This document shows positions 25,536 to 34,213 of a stretch of 64,000 bases of DNA, one piece after another. Each line of letters starts with the position of its first letter. The first letter of the stretch is position 1. This stretch comes from Rhodococcus sp. 4CII. Its GTDB lineage: Bacteria > Actinomycetota > Actinomycetes > Mycobacteriales > Mycobacteriaceae. The notes beneath the pieces are model-generated. The model ran no database searches. It saw only the letters and a program-made list of their open reading frames with translations, and was not told where the DNA came from. The DNA lies in NCBI RefSeq assembly GCF_014256275.1, contig NZ_JACCFE010000001.1:62001-126000 (forward strand). Reading direction: 5' to 3'. The position numbers and the translations under genes were made by a program.

Positions 25536-25646
25536 ATGCTGGACATGATGAGCAACCTGCAGGCGTGGTGGGACTGTCAGATGATGATGATGAGCGGCCA
25601 GATGTGCCAGATGTGCGACATGTGCTCGATGATGATGCCCTCGTAA
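25536..25646 (+). CDS. 36-aa Met/Cys-rich peptide, putative copper-binding
   Basis: ATG 25536 follows AAGGAGTGG, a strong ribosome site. Thirteen of 36 residues are Met and four are Cys; the C-terminal part carries MCQMCDMC, a CxxCxxC array with Met in between, preceded by four consecutive Met and followed by three. No membrane segment or signal is visible; two Trp precede the metal-like part. Soft-ligand density of this kind points to Cu(I) binding, as in metallothioneins such as mycobacterial MymT, but the sequence is unlike MymT. It stands behind the BlaI-type operator and 36 bp before a TlpA operon. Confidence 0.7.
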   Translation: MLDMMSNLQAWWDCQMMMMSGQMCQMCDMCSMMMPS

Positions 25647-25682
25647 TCGATTGAGAGTCCTCCGGGTTCAGAGAACCACGAG

Positions 25683-26342
25683 ATGAGCCGCCCCCTGCCG
25701 GTCGGAGTCCGCTGGCTTGTGCCGGTTCTGGCGGTGATCGTTGTGTTGATCGTCGCGCTCTGGCCGCGACAAAACGATGACGACCCCTCCGCCGGGCGGG
25801 CCACCGCAATCGCGACGGGCCGCGGAAGCGACCAGGCCGAACTGGGCCGACTCGCCGCCGCAGCAGCGCTACAGCCGTGTCCGACCGCAAAGACAGGGGC
25901 CGTGTCGGAGACCGCCGACGCCGGAGCGCTGGGAGGAATCACCGCCCGCTGCCTCGGATCGCCCGCTGAGGTCGATCTCGGTGCCGCCCTGAGCGGCGAG
26001 CCGACCTTGATCAATGTGTGGGCCTCCTGGTGTGGGCCCTGCCGGGAGGAGATCCCCGCCCTCGAGGCCTACGCACACACCCCGGACGCGATCCGTGTGG
26101 TCGGCATCGATGTCGAAGACAGTTCCACCGCCGCACTCGCGCTGCTCACCGAATTGGGAGCGCACTATCCGTCCTTCGGTGACACCGATGCCGCCGCCAT
26201 CCGCGCTTCTCTCGCAGCGCCGCCGGTGCTGCCGCTGAGCTTCCTGTTGCGCCCGGATGGCTCGATTGCGCGCATCACCACGCCGGCGACCTTCGACGAT
26301 CCCGCCCAGATCCACCGAGCCGTCAGCGACTTGATGCCATGA
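25683..26342 (+). CDS. TlpA/ResA-like thioredoxin, membrane-anchored, 219 aa
   Basis: One N-terminal membrane anchor (about 10-27), a spacer with isolated Cys, then a thioredoxin fold with active site WCGPC (about residue 118) in NVWASWCGPCREEIPALE. It faces outside the membrane and should reduce or shuffle disulfides. Its stop overlaps the next gene (ATGA), and the cluster ends with CcdA, the expected electron donor. Confidence 0.88.
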   Translation: MSRPLPVGVRWLVPVLAVIVVLIVALWPRQNDDDPSAGRATAIATGRGSDQAELGRLAAAAALQPCPTAKTGAVSETADAGALGGITARCLGSPAEVDLGAALSGEPTLINVWASWCGPCREEIPALEAYAHTPDAIRVVGIDVEDSSTAALALLTELGAHYPSFGDTDAAAIRASLAAPPVLPLSFLLRPDGSIARITTPATFDDPAQIHRAVSDLMP

Positions 26343-26968
26343 CCACACCGAAGCCGCAGCGACGCACGGTCCGCCGAAGAGCGGTCCTCGCCGCCGTCTG
26401 CGCAGCTCTACTCACCGCGGCCGGCTGTAGCACCGGCGCGGACGCCGTCGCCCAGGGCGGCACGTTCGACTTCGTCGCTCCGGGAGGGCAGACGGACATC
26501 TTCTACGACCCACCCCAGACCCGGGGCACCATCGGTGCCCTGTCCGGCCCGGACCTGATGACCGACCAACCGGTGTCGCTGTCGGACTACACCGGCAAGG
26601 TCGTGGTGATCAACCTGTGGGGCCAATGGTGCGCCCCCTGCCGCAGCGAGGCCGACGACCTCGAACGCGCCTACACCGCCACCGCGGACCTCGGGGTGGC
26701 GTTCCTCGGCATCAACGTCCGCGACCCGCAGCGCGACAAGGCGCAGGACTTCGTCACCGACAACGCCGTCACCTACCCCTCCCTCTACGACCCACCCATG
26801 CGCACCCTGCTCGCCCTCGGTGGCAGCTATCCCACCAGCGTCATCCCCTCCACCCTCGTCCTCGACCGCCACCACCGGGTGGCCGCGGTGTTCCTGCGCG
26901 CCCTGCTCACCGAGGACCTGCAACCGGTCATCGAACGCGTCGCGGCCGAGCCGGGAGCACCGACATGA
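26339..26968 (+). CDS. TlpA-like thioredoxin lipoprotein, 209 aa
   Basis: Lipobox TAAGC (about residue 30) and thioredoxin active site WCAPC (about 100) in NLWGQWCAPCRSEADDLE. Overlaps both neighbours (ATGA at each end). This is the CcsX/ResA type often used in cytochrome c maturation, but no Ccs or cytochrome genes lie here, so a role in repairing metal-damaged exported thiols is more likely. Inference rests on context. Confidence 0.88.
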   Translation: MTTPKPQRRTVRRRAVLAAVCAALLTAAGCSTGADAVAQGGTFDFVAPGGQTDIFYDPPQTRGTIGALSGPDLMTDQPVSLSDYTGKVVVINLWGQWCAPCRSEADDLERAYTATADLGVAFLGINVRDPQRDKAQDFVTDNAVTYPSLYDPPMRTLLALGGSYPTSVIPSTLVLDRHHRVAAVFLRALLTEDLQPVIERVAAEPGAPT

Positions 26969-27771
26969 CCGTGCTCGCCCAGGAGCTCGGATCGAGCTTC
27001 CAGACCGCCGCCGCCACCGGCCCGATGCTGCTGGCGCTCGGCGCCGCCGCGCTGGCCGGGCTGATCTCCTTCGCCTCCCCGTGCTGCATCCCCCTCGTCC
27101 CCGGTTACCTGTCGTATCTCGCCGGGCTCACCGGCGCCGAAACCGAAGCAGTTCCCGGCGGCGGGACCGGGGTGCGCACGGCCACCCGATGGCGGGTCAC
27201 CGGCGCCGCGATCCTGTTCGTCGCCGGGTTCACCGTCGTCTTCGTCCTCGCCACCGCCTCGGTGTTCGGAGCGATCAGCATGCTCCAACTCAACCGGGAA
27301 CTGCTCCAACAGCTCGGCGGCGTGATCACCATCGTGATGGGACTGGCCTTCCTCGGCCTCATCCCGGCCCTGCAAAGGGACACCCGCCCCCGGCCTCGCC
27401 GGGTAGGGCACCTCGCCGGCGCCCCACTGCTCGGGGCCGTGTTCGGGCTGGGCTGGACCCCCTGCCTGGGTCCCACCCTCGCCGGCGTCCTCTCGGTCAG
27501 TGCCGGCACCGAGGGCGCCACCGCCGCCCGCGGCGTCACCCTGATCGTCGCCTATTGCCTCGGCCTGGGAGTGCCGTTCATCCTGCTCGCCTTCGGCTCG
27601 ACCGCCGCCGTCCGCGGTGTCGGCTGGCTGCGGCGGCACTCGCGCACCCTCCAGATCATCGGGGGCCTGACCCTCGTCGTGGTCGGACTCGCCCTGCTCA
27701 CCGGGGCGTGGGATGTGTTCGTCGCCTGGATCCGCGACGAATTCGTCACCGCCGTCGTCCTCCCCATCTGA
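26965..27771 (+). CDS. ccdA: CcdA/DsbD-like membrane reductant conduit, 268 aa
   Basis: Six membrane helices with the catalytic Cys in SFASPCCIPLVPGYLSYL (helix 1) and GWTPCLGPTLAGVLS (helix 4), the CcdA signature. It carries electrons from cytosolic thioredoxin to the two exported TlpA-like proteins encoded just upstream. The ATG overlaps the previous stop. A Gly/Arg-rich loop separates helices 1 and 2. Confidence 0.92.
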   Translation: MTVLAQELGSSFQTAAATGPMLLALGAAALAGLISFASPCCIPLVPGYLSYLAGLTGAETEAVPGGGTGVRTATRWRVTGAAILFVAGFTVVFVLATASVFGAISMLQLNRELLQQLGGVITIVMGLAFLGLIPALQRDTRPRPRRVGHLAGAPLLGAVFGLGWTPCLGPTLAGVLSVSAGTEGATAARGVTLIVAYCLGLGVPFILLAFGSTAAVRGVGWLRRHSRTLQIIGGLTLVVVGLALLTGAWDVFVAWIRDEFVTAVVLPI

Positions 27772-27922
27772 CTCGGTGGGAGCGATGGGAAACAAGTGAA
27801 TAGCGGCACAGAAGTGAAGGAAGTGTATTAGCGTTACGGCGTGTCGTCTTGACTTGTCGCGCCGGTCCGTTTGTTTGCCTCACCGCCGAATACGCGGCGT
27901 GACTGCTCAGAAGGGACCTGCG

Positions 27923-29137
27923 ATGCGCGGCATCACCACAGCAACGCTGACCGCCTGCACGAGAAGACTGCCCACCCTGGCGCTGGGTGCCTCGACGGCG
28001 GCGGCCGTGATGGTCATCGCCGCCCCGCCCGCCTCGGCCGCCCATCCCGGCCACGCGGAGTCGCCGTCCGCGCTGGCCGCGGCGCTGGCCGACGCGGTCA
28101 CCATGGTCGCCGACGCGTCCCAGCCGGACGTGGTGGTGGTCGATCCCAGCCGCTGGCAGACCGTCGCGAACATCGCGGCCGCCAGCCTGAGGAACGCCGA
28201 GGCCAACGGCTCGCTCGCCGACGCCTTCGAGGCTCAGCACCTGCTGGCCGGATGCCTGAGCGGATTGTCCGCGACCGGGTCCGCCGCCGCCGATGTGCTC
28301 GGCGTCTGCGCCGACGAGCTCGGCGCCGTCGACGGCGGTATCGCCCCCAGACTGCTCGCCGCACTCGAACTCGGCGACGTCTCCGAATCCTCCGGCCCCG
28401 GCATCTTCGACCACACCACCGACCCGGCCGAGGAATCGGCGCCCGCCGAGGCCAGCGCTCCGAGCCCGGACGGGGAGGAGGTCACCGGAACCGGTGAGAC
28501 CGAGACGGCCGCCGATCCGCAGAGCGAGCACACCGACCACCCCGAGGGCACCGAGGCCCCCTCACCCGAGGCGGACACCGGCGACGGCGCCACCGCACCC
28601 GCGGACGGCACCGGCACCCACGACGGCACCGGCACCCCGGACACCGCCGACGACGCGACCGGTGAAGAGATCGGTGAAGAAGAGACCGAGGACGCCGCGA
28701 CGACGGCTCCGCAGCAGCCCCGCACCTGGAATCGCCCCGGCACCAAGGAGTTCGTGGCACCCAGTGCGGGCACCGTCACCTCCACCATGGGGGATGGACG
28801 CGGACACGAGGGCATCGACATCGCGAATACACTCGGCGCGCCGATCGTCGCCGTCGCCGACGGTGAAGTCATCGACGCCGGCCCCGCCCAAGGCTTCGGA
28901 TTGTGGGTCCGGATCCGGCATGACGACGGCACCATCACCACCTACGGGCACAACAACGAAAACCTGGTCGAGGTGGGGCAGCGGGTCAAGGCCGGACAGC
29001 AGATCGCCACCGTCGGCAACCGCGGCCAGTCGACCGGCCCGCACCTGCACTTCGAAATCGAAGACTCGGACGGGGAAATCGTGGACCCGATCAAGTGGCT
29101 GGCCAAGCGCGGCGCCTCCATCGTCGGACTCGACTGA
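27923..29137 (+). CDS. Secreted M23 (LytM) peptidase with acidic linker, 404 aa
   Basis: Signal peptide ending ASA, a helical domain with several Cys (about 40-150), a long acidic Thr/Glu/Pro/Asp linker (about 165-275), then the LytM domain with GHEGIDIA and HLHFE zinc ligands (His and Asp of the first; HxH of the second). This endopeptidase cleaves peptidoglycan cross-bridges or activates other hydrolases. ATG 27923 has AGAAGGGA. Its catalytic domain is nearly the same as that of the protein at 53179-53850. Confidence 0.88.
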   Translation: MRGITTATLTACTRRLPTLALGASTAAAVMVIAAPPASAAHPGHAESPSALAAALADAVTMVADASQPDVVVVDPSRWQTVANIAAASLRNAEANGSLADAFEAQHLLAGCLSGLSATGSAAADVLGVCADELGAVDGGIAPRLLAALELGDVSESSGPGIFDHTTDPAEESAPAEASAPSPDGEEVTGTGETETAADPQSEHTDHPEGTEAPSPEADTGDGATAPADGTGTHDGTGTPDTADDATGEEIGEEETEDAATTAPQQPRTWNRPGTKEFVAPSAGTVTSTMGDGRGHEGIDIANTLGAPIVAVADGEVIDAGPAQGFGLWVRIRHDDGTITTYGHNNENLVEVGQRVKAGQQIATVGNRGQSTGPHLHFEIEDSDGEIVDPIKWLAKRGASIVGLD

Positions 29138-29238
29138 TCTGCTGCTCTTTCCCCGTTTCGGCAGCCGGAGGGACAATCGGCGGTAGGCGCCTCCTGCAGT
29201 CGAACCGCAGCGGTGGAGCGGAAGGGACGGTGGTCGGT

Positions 29239-29679
29239 GTGATCGACGTCGAGGGCAGCATCGTCATCGAATGCCCCATCGGGGAGGTCTTCGACTTCGT
29301 CGCCGACCAGACCAACGCGCCCCGCTGGCAGAACGGACTCGAACAGGTCCGCCGGGTCACCGACGGTCCGCCCGGGGTGGGCACCAAACATGTTGTCGTC
29401 CGCAAGTTTCTGGGTCGGAAGCTGGACCTGATCAACGAATACGCCCACTTCGAGCCGAACGCGGAGATCACGTTCACCGGTGCGTCCGGACCGAGCCGCT
29501 TCGAGGTGTCGTACCGAACCGAGGAGACCACCGAGGGAACCCGGCTGAGCTGCCACATGCGGATGGAGCAGAAGGGGCTGTTCGCCCTCGCTGACCGGGT
29601 GGTCGCCGCGAGCCTGCGGCGGGACTTCGCCGCCAACCTGCGAAACCTCAAGGCACTACTCGAAACCCGCGCCGAGTAA
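29239..29679 (+). CDS. SRPBCC (polyketide cyclase-like) protein, 146 aa
   Basis: Helix-grip fold of SRPBCC type: IVIECPIGEVFDFVADQTN, RWQNGLEQV, then alternating strands and a long C-terminal helix. Family members bind hydrophobic ligands; the ligand here is unknown. Two GTG starts are possible (29230 and 29239); I take 29239 for better spacing from GAAGGGA. It stands alone between the M23 gene and a convergent membrane-protein gene. Confidence 0.75.
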   Translation: MIDVEGSIVIECPIGEVFDFVADQTNAPRWQNGLEQVRRVTDGPPGVGTKHVVVRKFLGRKLDLINEYAHFEPNAEITFTGASGPSRFEVSYRTEETTEGTRLSCHMRMEQKGLFALADRVVAASLRRDFAANLRNLKALLETRAE

Positions 29680-29696
29680 CCGCCACCGGCCGCGAC

Positions 29697-30233
29697 CTAC
29701 GACGACATACTGGGCGCCGCCCGGCTCCGCAGCGCCTTCCGGTGCCCGTATGCGGTGACCCCGCGCGGCTTGTACACCGCCAGCACCAGCGCGGCGAGCA
29801 CCACGACCAGGGCGGCGGTGGCATGCACCAGATGGGTCGGGTCCGCCAGGACGGCCCGGTCGGCCTGCGACCAGCTCGGCTGCGCCGCGACGGTCGCGGC
29901 GTACTCGATCGAGCGGGTGTAGAGCACCAGGACCACGGTGGCGGCCAGGTTCAGCAGCAGCTTCAACAGCACCCAGTAATGGCGCAGCAAGCCCCACGCT
30001 GTGCCGAGCGAGCAGATCAACCCGGTGACCAGCGAGGCCAGCGCCAACGGCAGCAGCACCGCGTCGGCGAGCATCGCCATCACCTGATAGCCCCCGCGCA
30101 CCTGGTCCGGATCGGAGCTGATCAGCGTGGCCGCGGCCACCACCAGGTACGTGACGATGGCGCCGAGCCAGCCCGCCGAGGCCCCGATGTGCACGGTCCG
30201 CGCGAGCGTGCGCACCGTCGGCGACATCGTCAC
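29697..30233 (-). CDS. Four-helix integral membrane protein, 178 aa
   Basis: Four hydrophobic helices with His at helix ends (TVHIGASAGWLGAIVTYLV, ADPTHLVHATAALVVV), similar in layout to small haem-b or DUF2269-like membrane proteins. GTG 30233 overlaps the stop of the upstream gene (GTGA). It forms an operon with the 87-aa protein behind the TetR-controlled promoter. Function unknown. Confidence 0.65.
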   Translation of the reverse strand: MTMSPTVRTLARTVHIGASAGWLGAIVTYLVVAAATLISSDPDQVRGGYQVMAMLADAVLLPLALASLVTGLICSLGTAWGLLRHYWVLLKLLLNLAATVVLVLYTRSIEYAATVAAQPSWSQADRAVLADPTHLVHATAALVVVLAALVLAVYKPRGVTAYGHRKALRSRAAPSMSS

Positions 30234-30493
30234 AGTGCGATCGGCCCGGTCGGCGCCTCCGGCAGGGTGCGGCCGGCGTCGAAGCCGGTCGCCGGGTGCA
30301 CCACGGTGGCGGGGGCGGACATGTGCCGGCCCGGACCGTGGTTGCCGCTACCGAACAGCATCACGGCGACGACCAGCACGAGCAGCAGGCCGACGACGAT
30401 GCCGACCACCTTCACCCAGCGCGGCGTCCGGTGCTCGGGGCTGCCGCCGGCTCCGCGGTGCGGGGGCGGCGGGGTGGGAGTGGGATCGGTCAT
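30230..30493 (-). CDS. Small single-pass membrane protein, 87 aa
   Basis: A Pro/His-rich cytoplasmic start, one membrane helix (WVKVVGIVVGLLLVLVVAVM) and a short exported His-containing tail (HGPGRHM). ATG 30493 has GGGAGC upstream; ATG 30511 is an alternative. Divergent from the TetR gene with a dyad in between, so it is the likely direct TetR target together with the four-helix protein. Confidence 0.6.
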   Translation of the reverse strand: MTDPTPTPPPPHRGAGGSPEHRTPRWVKVVGIVVGLLLVLVVAVMLFGSGNHGPGRHMSAPATVVHPATGFDAGRTLPEAPTGPIAL

Positions 30494-30512
30494 CGGCGGC
30501 AGCTCCCTCATA

Positions 30513-30585
30513 CACAAGACAACTTTTGTGATACACACTGTCACATACCAAGGCATACTGTCGAGAGCGCGGCGTTGCGTATACT
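30513..30585. promoter_or_regulatory. TetR operator dyad and leaderless tetR promoter
   Basis: CACAA (30513-30517) and TTGTG (30526-30530) form an inverted repeat in the divergent region. On the plus strand the -10 TATACT (30580-30585) is followed by six bases and the GTG at 30592, so tetR mRNA is probably leaderless. Confidence 0.5.
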
Positions 30586-30591
30586 TCGAGG

Positions 30592-31161
30592 GTGCCCAAG
30601 CTGTGGAACGAGACCATCGCCTCGCATCGCCAGGCGGTGCGAGAGGCGACCATGGACGCCGCCGCGGCAGTGGTGGCCGAATCCGGGCTCGCGGCGGTGA
30701 CCATGTCGAAGATCGCCGAGCGCACCGGGATCGGGCGAGCCACCCTGTACAAGTACTTCCCCGACGTCGACGCCATCCTCACCGCCTGGCACGAGCGCCA
30801 GATCGCCGGCCACCTGCACCATCTCGCCGAGGTCCGCGACCACACCGCCGGCCCCGGCGCCCGCCTGGCGGCGGTGCTCGAGGCGTACGCGCAGATCCTC
30901 GCGCATCACCACACCGGTGCGATCGCGGCGGGGCTGCACCGCGGCGACCACGTGGCCCGCGCACAGCAACATTTGCACGCGTTCGTCCGCGACCTGCTCA
31001 CCGCCGCGGCGGAGAGGGGCGAGGTCCGCGACGACGCCACCGCCGATGAGCTGACCTGGTACGTGCTGCACGCGGTCACCGCGGCCGAAGGACTCGACTC
31101 ACCCGCCGCCGTGCACCGGCTCGTCGCGATCATCCTGGCCGGACTGCGGCCGCAGCGCTGA
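30592..31161 (+). CDS. TetR-family regulator, 189 aa
   Basis: N-terminal helix-turn-helix with the usual TetR form (VTMSKIAERTGIGRATLYKYFPD, about residues 34-57), followed by a helical ligand domain with a His-rich patch (HERQIAGHLHHL, HHHTG). The His patch could bind metal, but organic ligands are equally possible. It probably represses itself and the divergent membrane-protein operon. Confidence 0.85.
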   Translation: MPKLWNETIASHRQAVREATMDAAAAVVAESGLAAVTMSKIAERTGIGRATLYKYFPDVDAILTAWHERQIAGHLHHLAEVRDHTAGPGARLAAVLEAYAQILAHHHTGAIAAGLHRGDHVARAQQHLHAFVRDLLTAAAERGEVRDDATADELTWYVLHAVTAAEGLDSPAAVHRLVAIILAGLRPQR

Positions 31162-31203
31162 CCGCGATCTCCGCACCCCCACCGCCGGTGGGGCGCGCGG
31201 GTC

Positions 31204-31971
31204 TCAGGGCCGGTCGGCGTGCGCGAGAAACAGCGGAATCGCCACGAAACCCCGGTCCGCCTGCCTGCGGCGCGTCTGGTCACCGATCCAGTCCTCGGCT
31301 TCCTCGGACGTGATCGCGCCGGCCGCGGCGGCGGCGTGGGCGATGCCGGTGAGCATCGGCAGCAGCGTGTGGTCGGTGAACACACCGGTGTGAACTTCGA
31401 TCTGGGCGTCGGTGAAGCCGGTGTCGAGGAGGAGGTTGCGGTAGCGGCGGGCCGCCCGCGGCGCGGCGACGGTGTCGGCGCGCGCGTGGACGATGGTGCG
31501 CGTGAGCTCGGGATGGTCGGAGTCGATGAAGAACCCGTCCCAGTCCTGCCCGATCAGGACGATGCGCCCGCCCGGGGCCAGCACCCGGTGCCCCTCGGTG
31601 AGCGCCGAGCTGGGATCGGCGATGTCGTGAAAGACCTTCTCCGCCCGGTATCCCCGCACCGAGTGGTCGGCGAGCGGAAGCTCGGCTGCATCCGCTTTCT
31701 CGAATCGGCTGTCGGGCCACCGCCTGCGGGCGATGGCCAGCATGTGCTCGTCCAGGTCGATCCCGAGACCATCCCATCCCTGCTCGGTCATCTCGGCGAC
31801 GGCGCGGCCGGCGCCGCAGCCCACGTCGAGGACCGTAGCCCCTGGCGGGGCGGCCAGCAGTTCGATCGATCGTGCCCGCAGCGCCGCGGCACCGGGGTAG
31901 TTGTCGATGATGTCGAGGAGCGCGACGAGCGCCTCGGTGTCGGTGTCGGTGGAAGTGTTGGTGGTTGACAT
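31204..31971 (-). CDS. SAM-dependent methyltransferase, 255 aa
   Basis: Class I methyltransferase: motif I VLDVGCGAGRAVAEM (about 47), the acidic GLGIDLDE and a post-motif ADAAELPLADHSVRGY. Closest in style to UbiE/arsenite-methyltransferase-like enzymes, but the conserved Cys residues of ArsM are missing, so the substrate is unknown. Divergent from a MerR gene with a 20-bp dyad between them. A second, different methyltransferase lies beside a MerR remnant at 41654-42310. Confidence 0.8.
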   Translation of the reverse strand: MSTTNTSTDTDTEALVALLDIIDNYPGAAALRARSIELLAAPPGATVLDVGCGAGRAVAEMTEQGWDGLGIDLDEHMLAIARRRWPDSRFEKADAAELPLADHSVRGYRAEKVFHDIADPSSALTEGHRVLAPGGRIVLIGQDWDGFFIDSDHPELTRTIVHARADTVAAPRAARRYRNLLLDTGFTDAQIEVHTGVFTDHTLLPMLTGIAHAAAAAGAITSEEAEDWIGDQTRRRQADRGFVAIPLFLAHADRP

Positions 31972-31986
31972 GACAGCCAGCGTGCG

Positions 31987-32006
31987 ACTTCATGTTGACA
32001 TGAAGT
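31987..32006. promoter_or_regulatory. MerR-type operator
   Basis: ACTTCATGTTGACATGAAGT: perfect 9-bp arms around a two-base centre, the layout of MerR/SoxR-family operators. On the minus strand TTGACT (32009-32004) lies at its edge, like a -35 box for the methyltransferase gene. The dyad also covers the merR ATG at 32000. Confidence 0.65.
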
Positions 32007-32419
32007 CAAGCGAGGATGCCGGCCAGTGGAGTATCGGTGAGGTCGCCGAGCGGTTCGGGCTCGCCACGCACGTACTGCGCCATTGGGAATCGGTGGGGTT
32101 GCTGCACCCGGCGAGAGAAGGCGGCTCGCGCCGCCGATACGAGAAGTCGGATGTGTACGCGGTGGCGATGATCTTGCGCGCGAAGGAGGCCGGTTTCGGT
32201 CTCGATGACATCCGGGAGATGTTCGACACCGACGACCCGGTCCGGCGCAAAGCCATTCTCGGGCGACACCGCGATGCCCTGGCGGTGCGGATCGCGCAGG
32301 CGCAGGCCTCGCTCGCCCTGATCGACTGCGCGCTCGACTGCGATCACGACGACATCGCGTCCTGTCCGCACTTCCACGCCGCGATCGAAGCACGCATCGG
32401 AACGCTTGCGCCCTTGTGA
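32000..32419 (+). CDS. MerR-family regulator, 139 aa
   Basis: MerR DNA-binding domain (WSIGEVAERFGLATHVLRHW, then RRRYEKSDVYAVAMI), a linker helix, and a C-terminal Cys/His tail (CALDCDHDDIASCPHFH) that could hold metal or a thiol-reactive site. ATG 32000 gives the usual domain start; ATG 31970 is in frame but overlaps the divergent gene. A deleted copy of this gene is recognisable at 41494-41600. Confidence 0.85.
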   Translation: MKSSEDAGQWSIGEVAERFGLATHVLRHWESVGLLHPAREGGSRRRYEKSDVYAVAMILRAKEAGFGLDDIREMFDTDDPVRRKAILGRHRDALAVRIAQAQASLALIDCALDCDHDDIASCPHFHAAIEARIGTLAPL

Positions 32420-32491
32420 TGGTGCGAACCTGCAGGGCAGTCGAGGATGGGTGCGGGGCCGCTATTCGGCGGGCGGCGTCGACGCGATCAA

Positions 32492-32755
32492 TTGGGATTC
32501 CCAGCCCCGATCAGCATCGCGATGGCCACCGATAGTCCGGTGACCACGAGGTTGTAGTAGATCCTGCGGACGGGCCGGGCGAAGGCCCAGCCATAGGCGA
32601 AGTTCATCAGCGAGCCGTCGACGCCAGTCGAACAACGACATGCCCGCACGGAGCAGGACAGGCAGAACGAGAACCGAGTACCAGGGCACCGAGGTGGCTG
32701 CGGCCCCGCCGGCGACGACCAGCAGTCCGACCGGCGACGCGCTGACGGAAACTTA
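32492..32755 (-). pseudogene. Nickel/cobalt transporter (NiCoT) C-terminal remnant
   Basis: The minus strand reads WYSVLVLPVLLRAGMSLFD, then after a frame change DGSLMNFAYGWAFARPVRRI and YYNLVVTGLSVAIAML: the end of HoxN/NixA-type Ni/Co permeases, including the conserved MNFAYGWAF. The N-terminal helices with the HX4DH signature are missing, and one frameshift lies near 32630. It cannot be functional. Confidence 0.7.
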
Positions 32756-32775
32756 CTGACTCACGGCCAACCGTG

Positions 32776-33687
32776 TCACGTTCCCGAACGCTCCGGACGT
32801 GGCCGTAAAACGATCCACATCGACGCCAGTACAGCGAGCAAACCCGCTGCGGACCATCCCGTAGGCCGTTCACCAAAGAGTAAGGAGCCCAATATAATTC
32901 CGACAACCGGCGCCAGGAATGTCCACGCGCTCAGCGCGTCCAGCCGGCAGTGCCTGGTCTCGGTGAACCAGCCCACGAACGCGGCGGCCGTCCCCACCAA
33001 TGACAGAAACGCCAATACCGCAACGAACCGGGGGGGTCCAGTCGATTACAGGTGGGCCCTCGACCATTGCCGCCCATACCGCCAACACAACTCCGCCGAT
33101 CACGAAATGCCAGCCGCTGGCCGAGAGCACGTCCAAACCCGCAAGACGCCGCGACAGCAGCGTGCCGCCCGTGATCGCGGCCGCGGAAAGCAGTGACAAC
33201 AGCGCTCCGCTGCCACCGCCCCCTGGCACCCCCACCACCAACAGGCCGGAGAACCCGACCGCTAACGCCGCTGCCGTCCGGACGGTCACTGCTTCGCCGT
33301 ACAACCACCACGCCGGCAACAAGATCAGCAATGGTTGGGCGTTGGCGAGCACCGCTGCGGTGCCGGTCGCCAGTCCTGACACTCCGGCGAACATTGCGGC
33401 GAACGCGACCGTCACGTTGACTAGGCCCAACGCCGTGATCAGTAACCAGGCGTGGAATCCACGCGGCCTGGGCCGACTCTGAATCTCGGCGACCAAAACC
33501 AGACACACCCCTGCCACCAAGGCGCGCAGGGCGGCGAACCACACCAGTGGCGAGTCCCGAAGCCCCAGCGAATAGCCACGAAACAGGCTCCCCACGTGGC
33601 GGTGATCCACAACAGTCGCCACGGCTTCGGCGCACGCCGAAGCGCCGCTACGCCCGCCGAACCGGTGCCAGCGGTCATCGTGGCCAC
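32776..33687 (-). pseudogene. EamA (DMT) transporter with two homopolymer frameshifts
   Basis: A ten-helix EamA-type exporter is spread over three frames: RLLWITATWGACFVAIRWG (frame 1), then LRDSPLVWFAALRALVAG to IDWTPP (frame 2), then VAVLAFLSLVGTAAAFVGWF to RPRPE (frame 3). The changes occur at a GGGG run near 33565 and a CCCCCCC run near 33035. Everything else is intact, so these are either recent mutations or sequencing errors at homopolymers. GTG 33687 or ATG 33678 is the start. Substrate unknown. Confidence 0.75.
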
Positions 33688-34213
33688 TGCACGTAGATGT
33701 GGGCCCGATCATGACGAACCAGCACCGAACCTCGGAACCCCTGAGGGAGACCTGAAATGCAAGACTGTGCCTCCACCGCACGCCTCCTCACGGTCTTGCC
33801 TGATTCGAGACGTTCACGAACGTGCATCACCGTCTGTGCATAGACGAGTCCTGTATCTGGCTGGGCGGTGCAGCGATCTCGTCGAATGCCCCTGGATTGA
33901 GTTCTGGTCGCACCGGCGCGGTCCCTGCTGGACACCCTCGGTGCGCGGGGATGGGCACTCGAACGGTCATGCGCAGTCAGCGTCGGCCGCAGCCTTCCGC
34001 GGGCCCTCACCGTTATGCGTCGGTTCGTTGCCGAGTTTCGGCGGCGAACCCCCGCAAATCGGTGAGGGTTTTGTGAAGATTCGTTGAAGAAGAGGACTGG
34101 TCGAGTGCGCTCGCCGCTGGCACGGTATTGAGTTGAGGAATCGGCGGGTCACGACCCGAGGAGAGTGCAGGCAGCACTCGTTGGCCGGGGGGACCCCTCG
34201 CCGCCGTCGTACG
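33688..34213. other. Gene-poor stretch with one regulatory repeat
   Basis: No convincing gene. The only structure I see is the response-regulator-like element at 34056-34090, pointing left. A 28-codon ORF at 33757 (MQDCAST start, GGGAGACC upstream) is noted but not supported further. Confidence 0.5.
34056..34090 (-). promoter_or_regulatory. Response-regulator-like direct repeats, site 1
   Basis: Minus strand: TTCAACGAATC, TTCACAAAACC, CTCACCGATTT, three units with an 11-bp period. Very like site 3 at 40987-41024 and the first two units of site 2 at 34641-34660. An 11-bp period fits head-to-tail binding of OmpR-family regulators. Confidence 0.5.

Noticed and set aside
33757..33843. 28-codon ORF with a GGGAGACC site and three Cys
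   Set aside because: No conserved feature and no promoter; chance short ORFs with this quality are common.
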